Positions 1 to 6,578 of a stretch of 11,349 bases of DNA are shown here, in pieces (the first letter of the stretch is position 1; every line of letters starts with the position of its first letter). Source of the DNA: Pavlovales sp. CCMP2436 (Eukaryota; Haptophyta; Pavlovophyceae; Pavlovales); the NCBI GenBank assembly GCA_026770615.1, contig MU631309.1, positions 773,166 to 784,514 of the forward strand. Direction: 5' to 3'. Position numbers and translations under genes: made by a program. The notes beneath the pieces were generated by a model. The model had not been told where the DNA came from. It did no database searches and saw nothing but the letters and a program-made list of their open reading frames with translations.

Positions 1-163
1 AGTTGGGAATGACCTGACTCCTCTGCACCCTCAGCTTGCCGCTGAGTGCCTCCTCTATGGCTGCGCCAGGTGGGATCTTCTTTTCACTTCGCCGCGTCGA
101 CTCGAGCCAGCTGCAGCCGCCCGCGCCATGCCGTCCGAGCTGGGCACGAGTCATCGACCTCAT
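1..163 (-). CDS. possible partial exon or 5' end of an unrecognised gene, running off the left edge
   Basis: On the minus strand a frame opens with ATG at 163-161, after an in-frame TAA a little upstream, and stays open to base 1 (54 codons). The distal part reads roughly KKIPPGAAIEEALSGKLRVQ, which has mixed composition and looks more protein-like than the Arg/Ala runs of shadow frames. I do not recognise a family. The middle of the frame lies in a 56-bp sequence repeated at 597-652, where the same frame is also open but soon reaches a stop. The true gene, if any, continues left of the window and the start shown may be internal. It could equally be chance in GC-rich DNA. Confidence 0.25.
   Translation of the reverse strand, partial: MRSMTRAQLGRHGAGGCSWLESTRRSEKKIPPGAAIEEALSGKLRVQRSQVIPN
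72..127 (+). repeat. 56-bp direct repeat, copy 1
   Basis: This 56-base stretch, beginning GGGATCTTCTTTTCAC and ending CAGCCGCCCGCGCC, recurs at 597-652 with one mismatch (T at copy 1, G at copy 2 in the ACTTC/ACGTC position). The spacing is 525 bp. The flanks do not match, so the duplication is recent and sharply bounded. Confidence 0.9.
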
Positions 164-596
164 CTCAATGATATATTAGTATACTCGTCTTAGCGACATG
201 TGTCGTTATTGCGCAGCAATAACTAAATATGTCGTTGGCGAGGAGACAGCTGGTCATTCCCGCATACACGCCGTTCGGTCATCGCGCCCGACGCGCCGGC
301 GACCTCCGCCGCCTGCACGGCAGGCAGCCACGCTTGGCGCCGCCAAGACTAGTGCGTTACCGACGGGGAGCTACGGTTCCACCAAAGGGTAGTTCCACAA
401 AGGGTCTAGGATCCTTTAACCATCAGTTGATAACCGCTGCGATCAGTTACGACATCGTTGCTCCGCTTCCCCCGCGGATCTCCTCGCGTTCACGCAGAAC
501 TCTCCATCGCGCACTACAGTCGCGCAAGTACTCGTCGCTCTTCACCCACCACCATCCCCATCGCCACCTCAACTACTGGGCCACTCTTGTCGCCTA
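164..596. other. non-coding stretch, no gene supported
   Basis: The frames open here (229-597 plus and shorter ones) are rich in Arg, Pro and Ser and match nothing I recognise, so I treat them as chance. The only structured part is 377-410, where a motif of the form TTCCACAAAGGGTCTA occurs beside a near-copy (TTCCACCAAAGGGT). It has an inverted counterpart near 10174-10209, listed separately. Confidence 0.5.
377..410 (+). repeat. paired TTCCACAAAGGG motif, left copy
   Basis: Two tandem versions of TTCCAC(C)AAAGGGT lie next to each other here. The reverse complement of the same paired arrangement is found at 10174-10209, where TAGACCCTTTGTGGAA is followed by CCCCTTTGTGGAA. The two sites face each other across most of the window. 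Confidence 0.7.
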
Positions 597-652
597 GGGA
601 TCTTCTTTTCACGTCGCCGCGTCGACTCGAGCCAGCTGCAGCCGCCCGCGCC
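597..652 (+). repeat. 56-bp direct repeat, copy 2
   Basis: This is the second copy of the sequence at 72-127, differing by one base. It stops immediately before a TGTA microsatellite, which begins within a few bases of the shared end. Confidence 0.9.
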
Positions 653-654
653 GC

Positions 655-682
655 TGTATGTATGTATGTATGTATGTATGTA
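655..682. repeat. (TGTA)n microsatellite
   Basis: Seven uninterrupted TGTA units run from 655 to 682 and lead directly into TATATTAATG. Confidence 0.95.
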
Positions 683-698
683 TATTAATGTAGGGGGG
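681..698 (+). promoter_or_regulatory. TATATTAA-G-tract motif, possible core promoter or repeat end
   Basis: TATATTAATGTAGGGGGG lies about 40-50 bp before the ATG at 730, a plausible place for an AT-rich core promoter element. The same motif recurs at 1757-1773, at 10973-10991 and, inverted, at 5574-5592. It may therefore be the end of a dispersed element and not a promoter. Confidence 0.25.
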
Positions 699-729
699 TA
701 GTCCAGACTCGCAGCATCCGCCCGCCGCG

Positions 730-3644
730 ATGTCGCTCCGCTGGCCGGAGCCGCTCGAAGAGCTCGTCGGCACAAGCGTTGATGACCTCCTGGTGTGCTT
801 GCGCAAGGAGGGCAACTTCTTCTCCGCGGAGACGGGGGGGAGCGCAGGCGCGCGCGAGTACGTCCAGGTGTCGCTCGGCTGCTGCTGGATGGTGGACCCA
901 ACGAAGCGGATGCAGCTCAAGTGCAGTACCTCGACTACGCGTCCGTCGCTGCAGCATGCAATCGTGCGGCTCGTCAACGAGCTGCTCGCAACGCACCGCT
1001 GCCGGGCGCAGCTCGAGCCCGAGCCTGCGCCGCCCGAGCCGGTGCCGCCCGAGCTGCTACCGCGCTTGTCGCGCGCGCGCTCGGAGCCGGTCGGGCCTCT
1101 GCCGCTGTCGCGCGCCTAGGAAGCCGCAGTGGCCGAGACGTCTGGACGGGCCGCTGGGGTTAGTGGGGCTCGCCAGTTCGCGGCCCTCCGGCGACCACCT
1201 GTTCCGCTCGCACCTTCTGTGCGCGCCAAACGGAAAGACAAGCTTTCCATTGCTGATGTGGCCAAAGTACACGCCTTCTTCTACGCTAACGGTGCCGTCA
1301 GTCCGTGCACGCGCGACCGCGTGAGAAGGCGCGTTTATTCCAACCTTTGGTAAGTCGCGCAGGCGCTGGTCGCGATGCAGACTATGGCCGCACTCCACTC
1401 GCAGTTCTAGGCAGAGCGAATCCTCTGCGACACGCCGCTCAGCTATTCGTCCTTTTAAAAAGCTCGCGCCGTGGAACCTCAGGCGCATCAATTGCGAAAC
1501 GTGTTTGCGCCGCACTTGCGAGCTGTACAAATGCTATCACGACGCGATGGACACGGTGCCCGCCATCTTCTCTCTCCCAGACGCCACGCCCGCCGCGTCG
1601 CCCGCTACGGAAGGGTCTGCCGCAGCACCAGCGTTGCCCGTGGCTGACGCGCCAGCTGCCTCGCTTGGCAGTGCTTGCTCAAACTACACGAGCAAAGTAA
1701 GCAGCCTGCTCGAATTCTGCAGGCTCGAGTCCAAGCGCGAGCAGGTAATTTCCTATTTATTAATGTGGGGGGTGGGTGGGGGGGGATTTCTGACTTCTAT
1801 TATATTAAATATTATTAGTTGCGGTATCTACGGTGTGTATTACTTATCACGTGTTGCGCGAGCCTTAGTCGCCCCCCGAGGGGGCGCTGCCTGGCTCGCC
1901 ACCATGATGATGCTCTTCGCCACCATGCTATTGCTTCTGTCACGTGCTGTGACGGGCGCTGTTTCGCGCGGTGGCGAGCAGCACGCGGAGACGCCGCTCA
2001 AGGCTACCAAGGCTACGACGACGATGCTGCTTCCTGCGGCCACCGCAGTGTGCGCGCTCGCAGCGGCGCGATGCTGTCCACTTGAGGTACTCGCTGGCAC
2101 CTCTCGATCACCCGTCTCGCTTGGGTCCTCAAGTGGATGTGCGTCGCGCGCTGCGGAGGGCGCTGCTGCGCGCGGCGGCGGGCCGCACGCGGAGACACCG
2201 CTCAAGGCCACCAAGGCTACGACGATGCTGCTTCCTGCGGCCACCGCAGTGTGCGGCGGTCGTAGCGTCGCGAATCTGTCCACTTGAGGTACTCGCTTGC
2301 ACCTCTCGACCATCCGTCTCGCTTGGGTCCTCAAGTGGATGTGCGTCGCGCGCTTGCGGTGGGCGCTGCTGCGCGCGGCGGCGGGCCGCACGCGGAGACG
2401 CCGCTCAAGGCTACCAAGGCTACGAAGACGATGCTGCTCCCTGCGGCCGCCATGGCAGGGCTGCGGCGTCCGAGGCGCGGCCGAGGTGGGGCGTGAGGGC
2501 CAGGGCGCACACACTCACACCCTTTGGTGTGAGTGCTGGTGCATGAGGGTTTGGGTCGATCGCTCGACCTCAGCCTGACGTCGACCAAGCCAGTGACTGA
2601 ACAATACCTGTTGAACCATGCTGAGCCGCTAATACTTATTACATTATATGCTATTAGTATACTTACATATAATATATATATATATATTATTTTTTACTAT
2701 TATTATTATTATTATTATTAATATCATTTTTTTAAAGTATACATTTTTTTTTAATTGATCAGGCCGACTCCCTTGTGTGCGGCGGGTGCGTTGCGGAGGC
2801 GGCCGAGGCCTGCGTCAACAACACGTGTTCAAGCTGCGGATTAAAGGCACTTTGGAGCAGCCCTGACGATGGGCTGCGGGTGCATACCGTAGACAGCGAC
2901 GGCCACATGCGCGCAGATGCGGCTCCCGAGTGGTCCATGCAGATCAAGTGGGAAACGTACACAAGCACCTCGTCCGAATCACCCGCCGCACCATGGGACG
3001 GGGACGGCGACGCGGACCCAACTCCGTCGGCGGACAAAGAACCGATGCGCAAACAGAGGACGGCCACACTCGTGGATTTCTTCGACGAATTTGAACAGCT
3101 GCCAGCGCGCAAGTTCGTTGAGCACCGACGGATCCTCTTGGAGCTCAAGCGCGGATCCCAGCAGCTCCACGAGCTACTTGCGCCAGGCTGGCTCATCCTA
3201 GACGTTGACTGGTCCGAGAACTGCACCCTCGTCGGCCAACGCGAGATTCAGTCTGAGTACTGGACCAACAAGCAGCTCAGTCTGTTTATTGCAATCATGC
3301 GCTTCCTCTGTGCCGCCGCGTGGGTCGACCGCTCGGGCCTCATCAAGGTGGGCGAGGAGGTAGGCGCAGCCCCGCCACGCGCCGCCGCCCCCCGCCGCCG
3401 CCGCACGCCCTGAATACAACACTGTCGGCAGGTATATCGTGGCTGTCTGCTCGAGTCCAAGGTCGTCAGCGAGATCAAGATCGTGCACTCGCCGCGCGAG
3501 GCGATCGAGACCGAGCGGCAGCGCGGTGCAGCGAGCAAGTTCAGCGGCATGGATGGCATCTCGGGCACGTACGAGTACTTGGCGCTGACGTACAAGTTGA
3601 TCGCGGCGCGCATTTTCGGCTGCTGGTACGAGTACTGCTGTTAG
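730..3644 (+). CDS. transposon-derived protein with D-x-D-W-S-E-N motif, five-exon model, C-terminally short
   Basis: My model is exons 730-1041, 1120-1349, 1405-1744, 2763-3359 and 3432-3644 (TAG), about 563 residues. Exons 2 to 5 join in frame through GT-AG introns and read as ordinary protein. The end of exon 1 is a guess. Exon 2 has KLSIADVAKVHAFFYANGAV. Exon 3 has a Cys cluster (INCETCLRRTCELYKC). Exon 4 opens with five Cys in about 20 residues, and near residue 440 carries LILDVDWSENC followed by EIQSEYWTNKQ. From memory this layout matches a large family of transposon-derived 'D-F-A-E-N-Y' proteins in invertebrates and algae, whose acidic residues resemble the first part of a DDE nuclease core; I cannot assign a superfamily. 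The later motifs I recall (S-D-G..Q-K and H-G-K-G) are absent: exon 5 gives an unrelated 71-codon tail ending GCWYEYCC. The copy is probably truncated or domesticated. Expression is unknown. Confidence 0.5.
1042..1119 (+). other. tentative intron 1 of the transposon-derived gene
   Basis: The reading frame from 730 meets TAG at 1117-1119, but the same frame continues as protein-like sequence from 1120. A GT at 1042 and the AG of that TAG would remove 78 bp of very GC-rich sequence and keep the frame. The acceptor (CGCGCCTAG) is plausible. Other donors are possible, and a second acceptor, GCCGCAG, ends at 1129. Confidence 0.3.
1350..1404 (+). other. intron 2, 55 bp, of the transposon-derived gene
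   Basis: The donor GTAAGT at 1350 and the acceptor CTCGCAG ending at 1404 splice the frame of 1120-1349 onto the frame of 1405-1744, bypassing the TAA at 1351-1353. The split codon reads Cys. After the junction the sequence continues as RPFKKLAPWNLRRINCETC, clearly protein-like. Confidence 0.65.
1954..2452 (+). repeat. 204-bp GC-rich tandem repeat, about 2.5 copies
   Basis: Copies begin at about 1954, 2158 and 2361 (GGGCGCTG...), giving periods of 204 and 203 bp. Each contains CACGCGGAGAC(G/A)CCGCTCAAGG and a short block reading CAAGGCTACGA. The segment CCACTTGAGGTACTCGC is present between copies 1-2 and 2-3. The third copy stops around 2452 before reaching it. Conservation between copies is high, with scattered substitutions and 1-3 base indels, so different frames are open in different copies. 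Confidence 0.9.
2575..2631 (+). repeat. dispersed repeat B, short copy A
   Basis: These 57 bases, from CTGACGTCGACCAAG to CATGCTGAGCCGCTA, match 6703-6759 closely and the reverse complement of about 11005-11060. All three copies end at GAGCCGCT followed by AT-rich sequence. This copy holds only the last third of the longer B copies. Confidence 0.9.
2667..2721. repeat. AT microsatellite block in intron 3
   Basis: An ATAT run (about 2669-2687) is followed by a T-rich stretch and a run of ATT units (about 2697-2720). Simple-sequence expansion sits just before the intron's T-rich 3' tract. Confidence 0.9.
3360..3431 (+). other. intron 4, 72 bp, of the transposon-derived gene
   Basis: The donor GAG|GTAGGC at 3360 and the acceptor CTGTCGGCAG ending at 3431 fall between codons, so the frame is preserved. 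The intron contains an in-frame TGA at 3411, which supports its removal. It is strongly C-rich, with runs of CCG. Confidence 0.65.
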
Positions 3645-4011
3645 TGCGTGTGTCGCATGTAATTTTAACACTTTTTCATATGTAATTTTAATAGTGCAAG
3701 TTAGTTAACGGGATTTGAGTATCTCGGAAAAAAAAAGTAAAAAGCCAATTTTTTAGTTATGTTCAGGAGATCCTGGCCACTTTTCGCGTTTGGCTTCGCG
3801 AATTAGGTTGAATGGTCTTCCGCTGTCAGGGGGTGACCTGAGCCATAGCCCATACTGTTATTGATACATTCATATTTTTGTGATGCAATCGCTTCCTCGT
3901 TGCGGAGAATGTGCTTCTTCCCCCCCTCCCCCCTTTTCTCCCCCCCCCCTTCTCCCCCTCCTCTCCTAACGATTCCCGTTTTGATATTTTTTGTTTAACT
4001 TTTGCGTTTAG
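3645..4011. other. gene-poor AT-rich spacer with 3'-end-like repeats and a C-rich tract
   Basis: Right after the stop of the preceding gene, ATGTAATTTTAA occurs twice (3657-3668 and 3680-3691) and could be part of a 3'-end signal, though this is only a guess. From about 3915 to 3967 there is a nearly pure C/T tract with runs of up to ten C. I see no coding sequence or structured RNA. Confidence 0.5.
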
Positions 4012-4359
4012 CTGGAGAACTTCGGCAGCGTGTGCATAGTTTTAAATAGTTGTAAGATATTTGCGATTTTAACATCACGCTTGCGCCCTAAATTTGAAAA
4101 TATTTAGCTGGAGACCTTCGCGGCTTTCAGCGGCCGGTCGCATGGTCCTTTAAATTGACTGCTTATTTATCAACTACTCAAGATAATTTATTCTGCTCGA
4201 GACCCCTCATCGTCGTGGTTGATAACGAATAATACTACTCAAATTACGAATGATTTCAGCTGGAGACCCCCCCCTTCTGATGATTCTCGCCTGGCTGCCC
4301 TCCCCCCCCCCTACCCCCCCCCTGACAATTCAGATGGAGACCAACCGTTGCTTTGGCCG
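4012..4359 (+). repeat. serial decayed copies of the prolidase exon 5' end
   Basis: At least four sites begin, directly after an AG, with (C/A)TGGAGA(A/C)C: 4012, 4108, 4260 and 4334. They resemble the start of the exon fragment at 4733 (CTCGAGTCCTACCGCGGCTT). The 4108 copy continues CTTCGCGGCTTTCAGCGGCC and the 4334 copy continues CAACCGTTGCTTTGGCCG, so the similarity extends 25-40 bases beyond the start. All lie in the plus orientation and several have an upstream T-rich stretch like a splice acceptor. They are too decayed to encode anything. Confidence 0.6.
4103..4116 (+). repeat. 14-bp inverted repeat, left arm
   Basis: TTTAGCTGGAGACC here is the exact reverse complement of 4805-4818 (GGTCTCCAGCTAAA). 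The pair brackets about 716 bp, including the prolidase exon fragment. Confidence 0.85.
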
Positions 4360-4732
4360 AATTAATAATAGAATATAGAATATAGAATAATACTATTTTA
4401 TGATCTTAACTGATCTTACTCACACTTAACTATTTTTAATGATTTATATTGATCCTACTAAACCTCTTATCAGAGGATGCGTTGGACATATTGTGGGCAT
4501 GACCAGGCCGCTTGCGGCCCGGCGCTGTTTAGCTACTTATTTTTAAATAATCAATTAGACTTGACATAAGTTATTGATGTTTGAGAGCTCAGCCCTGGTG
4601 ATTCGTCGCCGGGCCTGCTTTAGCTGGGCTGCGCCCGTTAGTAGAGATCTGATCCGATTGATCAGAAGATAGTAAGCGACCACGAGAAATGTGCCATTCT
4701 TGTTATTGCTGCATATAATGTAATGATTTCAG
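4360..4732. other. non-coding spacer
   Basis: This is mixed AT-rich sequence with short GC-rich islands, for example a small hairpin-like GGCCGCTTGCGGCC around 4507. I see no reading frame of note, no RNA gene and no clear repeat. Confidence 0.5.
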
Positions 4733-4801
4733 CTCGAGTCCTACCGCGGCTTTGGCGGCGTGCGCATCGAGAACGCTGTGCTTGTCACGGCAGAAGGCGC
4801 G
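4733..4801 (+). pseudogene. exon fragment of a prolidase (Xaa-Pro dipeptidase, M24B family)
   Basis: The 23 codons between an AG at 4731-4732 and a GT at 4802-4803 read LESYRGFGGVRIENAVLV and then TAEGA. This is the conserved C-terminal strand of prolidase-type metallopeptidases, with an R-G-F-G-G-V-R-I-E signature in which the Arg and Glu belong to the active-site region (Glu is a metal ligand in the family). The splice boundaries are intact and the exon has no stop. Nothing else of the roughly 450-residue enzyme is visible here, so it is probably a captured or left-over exon; a remote exon of a gene with very long introns cannot be excluded. Decayed copies of its 5' end precede it, and a 27-base copy of its 3' end follows at 4912-4938. 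Confidence 0.6.
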
Positions 4802-4804
4802 GTA

Positions 4805-4818
4805 GGTCTCCAGCTAAA
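4805..4818 (-). repeat. 14-bp inverted repeat, right arm
   Basis: GGTCTCCAGCTAAA is the exact reverse complement of 4103-4116. It starts two bases after the donor GT of the prolidase exon fragment. Confidence 0.85.
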
Positions 4819-4911
4819 CAATGGTAATTAAAAATAAACAAAATAATATGACTAAGAAGAATAAACCCAACAGAAAGAAGAACAGCAGCCATACTCAAAA
4901 CAATCAAAATG

Positions 4912-4938
4912 TGTGCTTGTCACGGCAGAAGGCGCGGT
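4912..4938 (+). repeat. 27-bp copy of the prolidase exon 3' end with its splice donor
   Basis: These 27 bases are identical to 4777-4803, the last 25 bases of the exon fragment plus the GT of its donor. The flanks (A-rich sequence with CAATCAAAATG before and AAATCAAAATG after) do not match the original site. A short direct repeat, ATCAAAATG, brackets the inserted piece (4903-4911 and 4949-4957). Confidence 0.9.
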
Positions 4939-4957
4939 GCACAAAAGAAATCAAAAT

Positions 4958-5279
4958 GAGCGCTCCCAGGCCAGTTGGGTAACTCATCTCACATCTGGGA
5001 CCCTCATATAGTTACGAACATCGAAATAATACAAATTAGAAAACGTCCTTCCCTTTGTCTGAGTTTGAATACGGGTGTCAGTCAGGGACCCAAACCTATA
5101 TATGGTTATCAAAATCGATTAATGTAAAAGTTCTGGCGTCCTCAGTAGTAAGTAATAGACAATTCCGAGCGCCCTCTCACACTGCAAAGCCAGAATGAAA
5201 GCCTCCTTCCCCAAGGCCCCAACACCTAGGGCGCTGGCGGGTGTGTTGAAGGGTCACCATAAACATTACATATAACACT
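4958..5279. other. non-coding spacer
   Basis: I see no gene here. It ends with CATATAACACTG, the first of four ATATAACACT(A/G) motifs found between 5270 and 5599. Confidence 0.5.
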
Positions 5280-5394
5280 GCCCAAGCCAGCGCAGCCGAC
5301 TAAGGCACGCAGCAGGCAATGAGCGACGCAGCGCTCAGACCAGCACAACATGCAGAACAGTCAGACGCCAGCTTAAATCCCTATCATAAATATA
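5280..5394 (+). repeat. dispersed repeat D, long copy
   Basis: Bases 5280-5383 match the reverse complement of 9446-9549 over 104 bases with only a few mismatches. The second half (5329-5394, CAGCGCTCAGACC... to ATCATAAATATA) also matches 6769-6834, and a shorter part matches 5753-5805. An ORF across it (5319-5555) has no sign of being real. Confidence 0.9.
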
Positions 5395-5752
5395 ACACTA
5401 GTAAACTTAATCGCTTCCCAGCGATACGTCACCGCTGGGATTACCAATGGACTCGCTTGCGCGTGCAGGGCGCGGGCCGCAGCGCGGGGGCGCGGTGGAA
5501 GGACTGGTTGAAGAAGGAGCCGAAGGAGCCAACCCAATATAACACTATTGCTTGAAACGTACCGCCAGCCTGAACCCCCCTACATTAATATAACACTAGT
5601 GCTTGCAGTTGTGGCCCGGCCCTCGCGGCCGGCCCGCAGCGAACGAAGCCGAAAGGTGGTTTCTTATCAGACATTAGTTACAATAGTTATTTAACTTTAA
5701 GGTATTGGCTGAGTAATTATACGCGTTACTTATCAACTTTTTCGTAGGTTAT
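5395..5752. other. non-coding spacer with ATATAACACTA motifs
   Basis: ATATAACACTA recurs at about 5537-5547 and 5588-5598, the latter joined to the inverted motif CCCCCCTACATTAATATA (5575-5592). A GC-rich hairpin-like stretch (GGCCCGGCCCTCGCGGCCGG) lies near 5612. No gene is visible. Confidence 0.5.
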
Positions 5753-5828
5753 GCACAACATTCAGAGCAGTCAGACGTCAGCTTGAATCCCCATCAGAAA
5801 TTATATTACTGATAGGGCGTCTGACTGT
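5753..5828 (+). repeat. dispersed repeat D, hairpin-forming copy
   Basis: GCACAACATTCAGAGCAG through CCCCATCAGAAATTATA (5753-5805) is a diverged D copy. Its part CAGTCAGACG...CCCCATCAG (about 5768-5798) can pair with CTGATAGGGCGTCTGACTG (5810-5828), leaving a small AT loop. The right arm lacks the TCAGCTTGAAT segment. GTAGGTTATG precedes the copy and follows the hairpin, as a possible short target duplication. Confidence 0.7.
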
Positions 5829-6175
5829 GTAGGTTATGTAATAGTCTTTAGTTAGCTTGACTTGAACTTGATACACTGCCTGACACGACTGTCTGTCAAT
5901 GCCACTCTTTCCGGGCAGGACTTAGTCAAGACTCAAGACCCACCCTCTCGGGCAGGGCCCCCAGGAGGGGCCCCGGGGCCCGGAGGGTCCCCGGAGGGCA
6001 TATTTTGCGACAGCACAACCGCAACAAAATCGGTTCATCCTAGTTACTGGACGTATTTTTATAACAGTTACTCTAACGCCCCCCGACTTGCAGCCCGAAG
6101 GCGTACGGGCATGACACGCACAGAACATCTCAAGTCGTAAATCTTAAGTCTTAAAGCTTTTGACTTAGGGTTAGC
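5829..6175. other. non-coding spacer with a GGGCCCC palindrome
   Basis: From about 5954 to 5997 the sequence is almost entirely G and C and includes the perfect 14-base palindrome GGGCCCCGGGGCCC (5968-5981), which could form a strong hairpin. Small open frames on either strand (5862-6140, 5922-6128) run through it and look accidental. Confidence 0.5.
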
Positions 6176-6241
6176 CGCCTTGCAGCGACGAGATACGCAT
6201 GTCAACGTTGTTCATCTTGTTGATGCGCAGCGTGTACTTAG
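6176..6241 (-). pseudogene. second, diverged copy of the terminal-exon fragment
   Basis: On the minus strand this reads KYTLRINKMNNVDMRI followed by SSLQGG. It aligns with the neighbouring fragment at 6274-6361 (KYAAARINKVTNIYVVERI), both in protein and in the shared DNA ends (CCGCCTTGC(C)AGCGAC and CTTGTTGATGCG). It lacks the stop codon of its neighbour because TAG is replaced by TCG, and has lost three codons. I do not recognise the parent gene. Confidence 0.45.
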
Positions 6242-6273
6242 TGGATGGGGAGGCTGCGCCGCCTTGCCAGCGA

Positions 6274-6361
6274 CTAGATGCGCTCGACCACGTAGATGTT
6301 GGTCACCTTGTTGATGCGAGCAGCAGCGTATTTGCTCGCCACGTCAGGTGCCAGAATCTTC
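6274..6361 (-). pseudogene. terminal-exon-like fragment of an unrecognised gene
   Basis: On the minus strand, after an apparent acceptor (GATAGTGCAG, with its AG at 6363-6362), 88 bases read KILAPDVASKYAAARINK and then VTNIYVVERI before TAG at 6276-6274. Codon choice is gene-like (AAG, CTG, GTG, ATC, AAC). I cannot name the protein. No matching upstream exon is visible within the next kilobase, so this is either a stray exon or the last exon of a gene with distant exons. Confidence 0.4.
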
Positions 6362-6366
6362 CTGCA

Positions 6367-6411
6367 CTATCATAATAATGCTAGTTTTTTCTGCTAGCAC
6401 TATTATAATAA
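6367..6411. repeat. AT-rich hairpin
   Basis: ACTATCATAATAATGCTAG pairs imperfectly with CTAGCACTATTATAATAA across a short T-rich loop. It lies just upstream (minus strand) of the terminal-exon-like fragment, where the branch region of an intron would be. Confidence 0.6.
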
Positions 6412-6578
6412 CGCTAACAGCGACTTCCTACTAGCTTGTTATGTTACGTTATGGTGCCCCTTCTACTGCTTGGGGCGCAGTCTCTGCGTCCAGGAGGCCC
6501 CGGGTGTCAGCGTCTGAGCGTCACTCTGTTGAGCTTTAGCGTACGATTACAATAGTGTCACTAGCGACTTCCAACCTA

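Larger units (their letters stand above)
1745..2762 (+). other. intron 3, 1018 bp, loaded with repeats
   Basis: The donor CAG|GTAATT at 1745 and the acceptor TTTAATTGATCAG ending at 2762, preceded by a T-rich tract, join exon 3 to exon 4 exactly between codons. Inside lie a TTAATGTGGGGGG motif at the 5' end, a GC-rich 204-bp tandem repeat, one copy of dispersed repeat B and an AT microsatellite block. An open frame runs into the intron as far as 2287 through the tandem repeat, but it looks like a by-product of GC-rich DNA and not coding sequence. Confidence 0.7.

Noticed and set aside
655..682. CRISPR-like or satellite array at the TGTA run
   Set aside because: It is a plain four-base microsatellite without spacers.
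1057..1530. 157-codon minus-strand frame opposite exons 2-3
   Set aside because: The plus-strand frames carry the Cys cluster and join by consistent splice sites; the minus frame has no supporting motif.
1505..2287. Long plus-strand open frame continuing past 1744
   Set aside because: The part after 1744 runs through an intron donor and the GC-rich tandem array; the protein character ends at the donor and resumes at 2763.
1840..2514. 224-codon minus-strand frame over the tandem array
   Set aside because: It is repetitive Arg/Ala/Pro-rich sequence that follows the 204-bp repeat, with no recognisable domain.
3198..3671. 157-codon minus-strand frame opposite exons 4-5 of the transposon-derived gene
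   Set aside because: It is antisense to protein-like exons and its own sequence has no recognisable motif.
4014..4038. CTTCGGCAGCGTGTGCATA looks a little like the 5' end of U6 snRNA
   Set aside because: The rest of U6 (including the ACAGAGA box) is not present, and the sequence is better explained as a decayed copy of the prolidase exon start.
5321..5394. Possible tRNA-derived SINE in the D repeat, because GCTTGAATCC resembles a B box
   Set aside because: The B-box match is imperfect, no A box lies at the right distance and no tRNA-like fold could be drawn.
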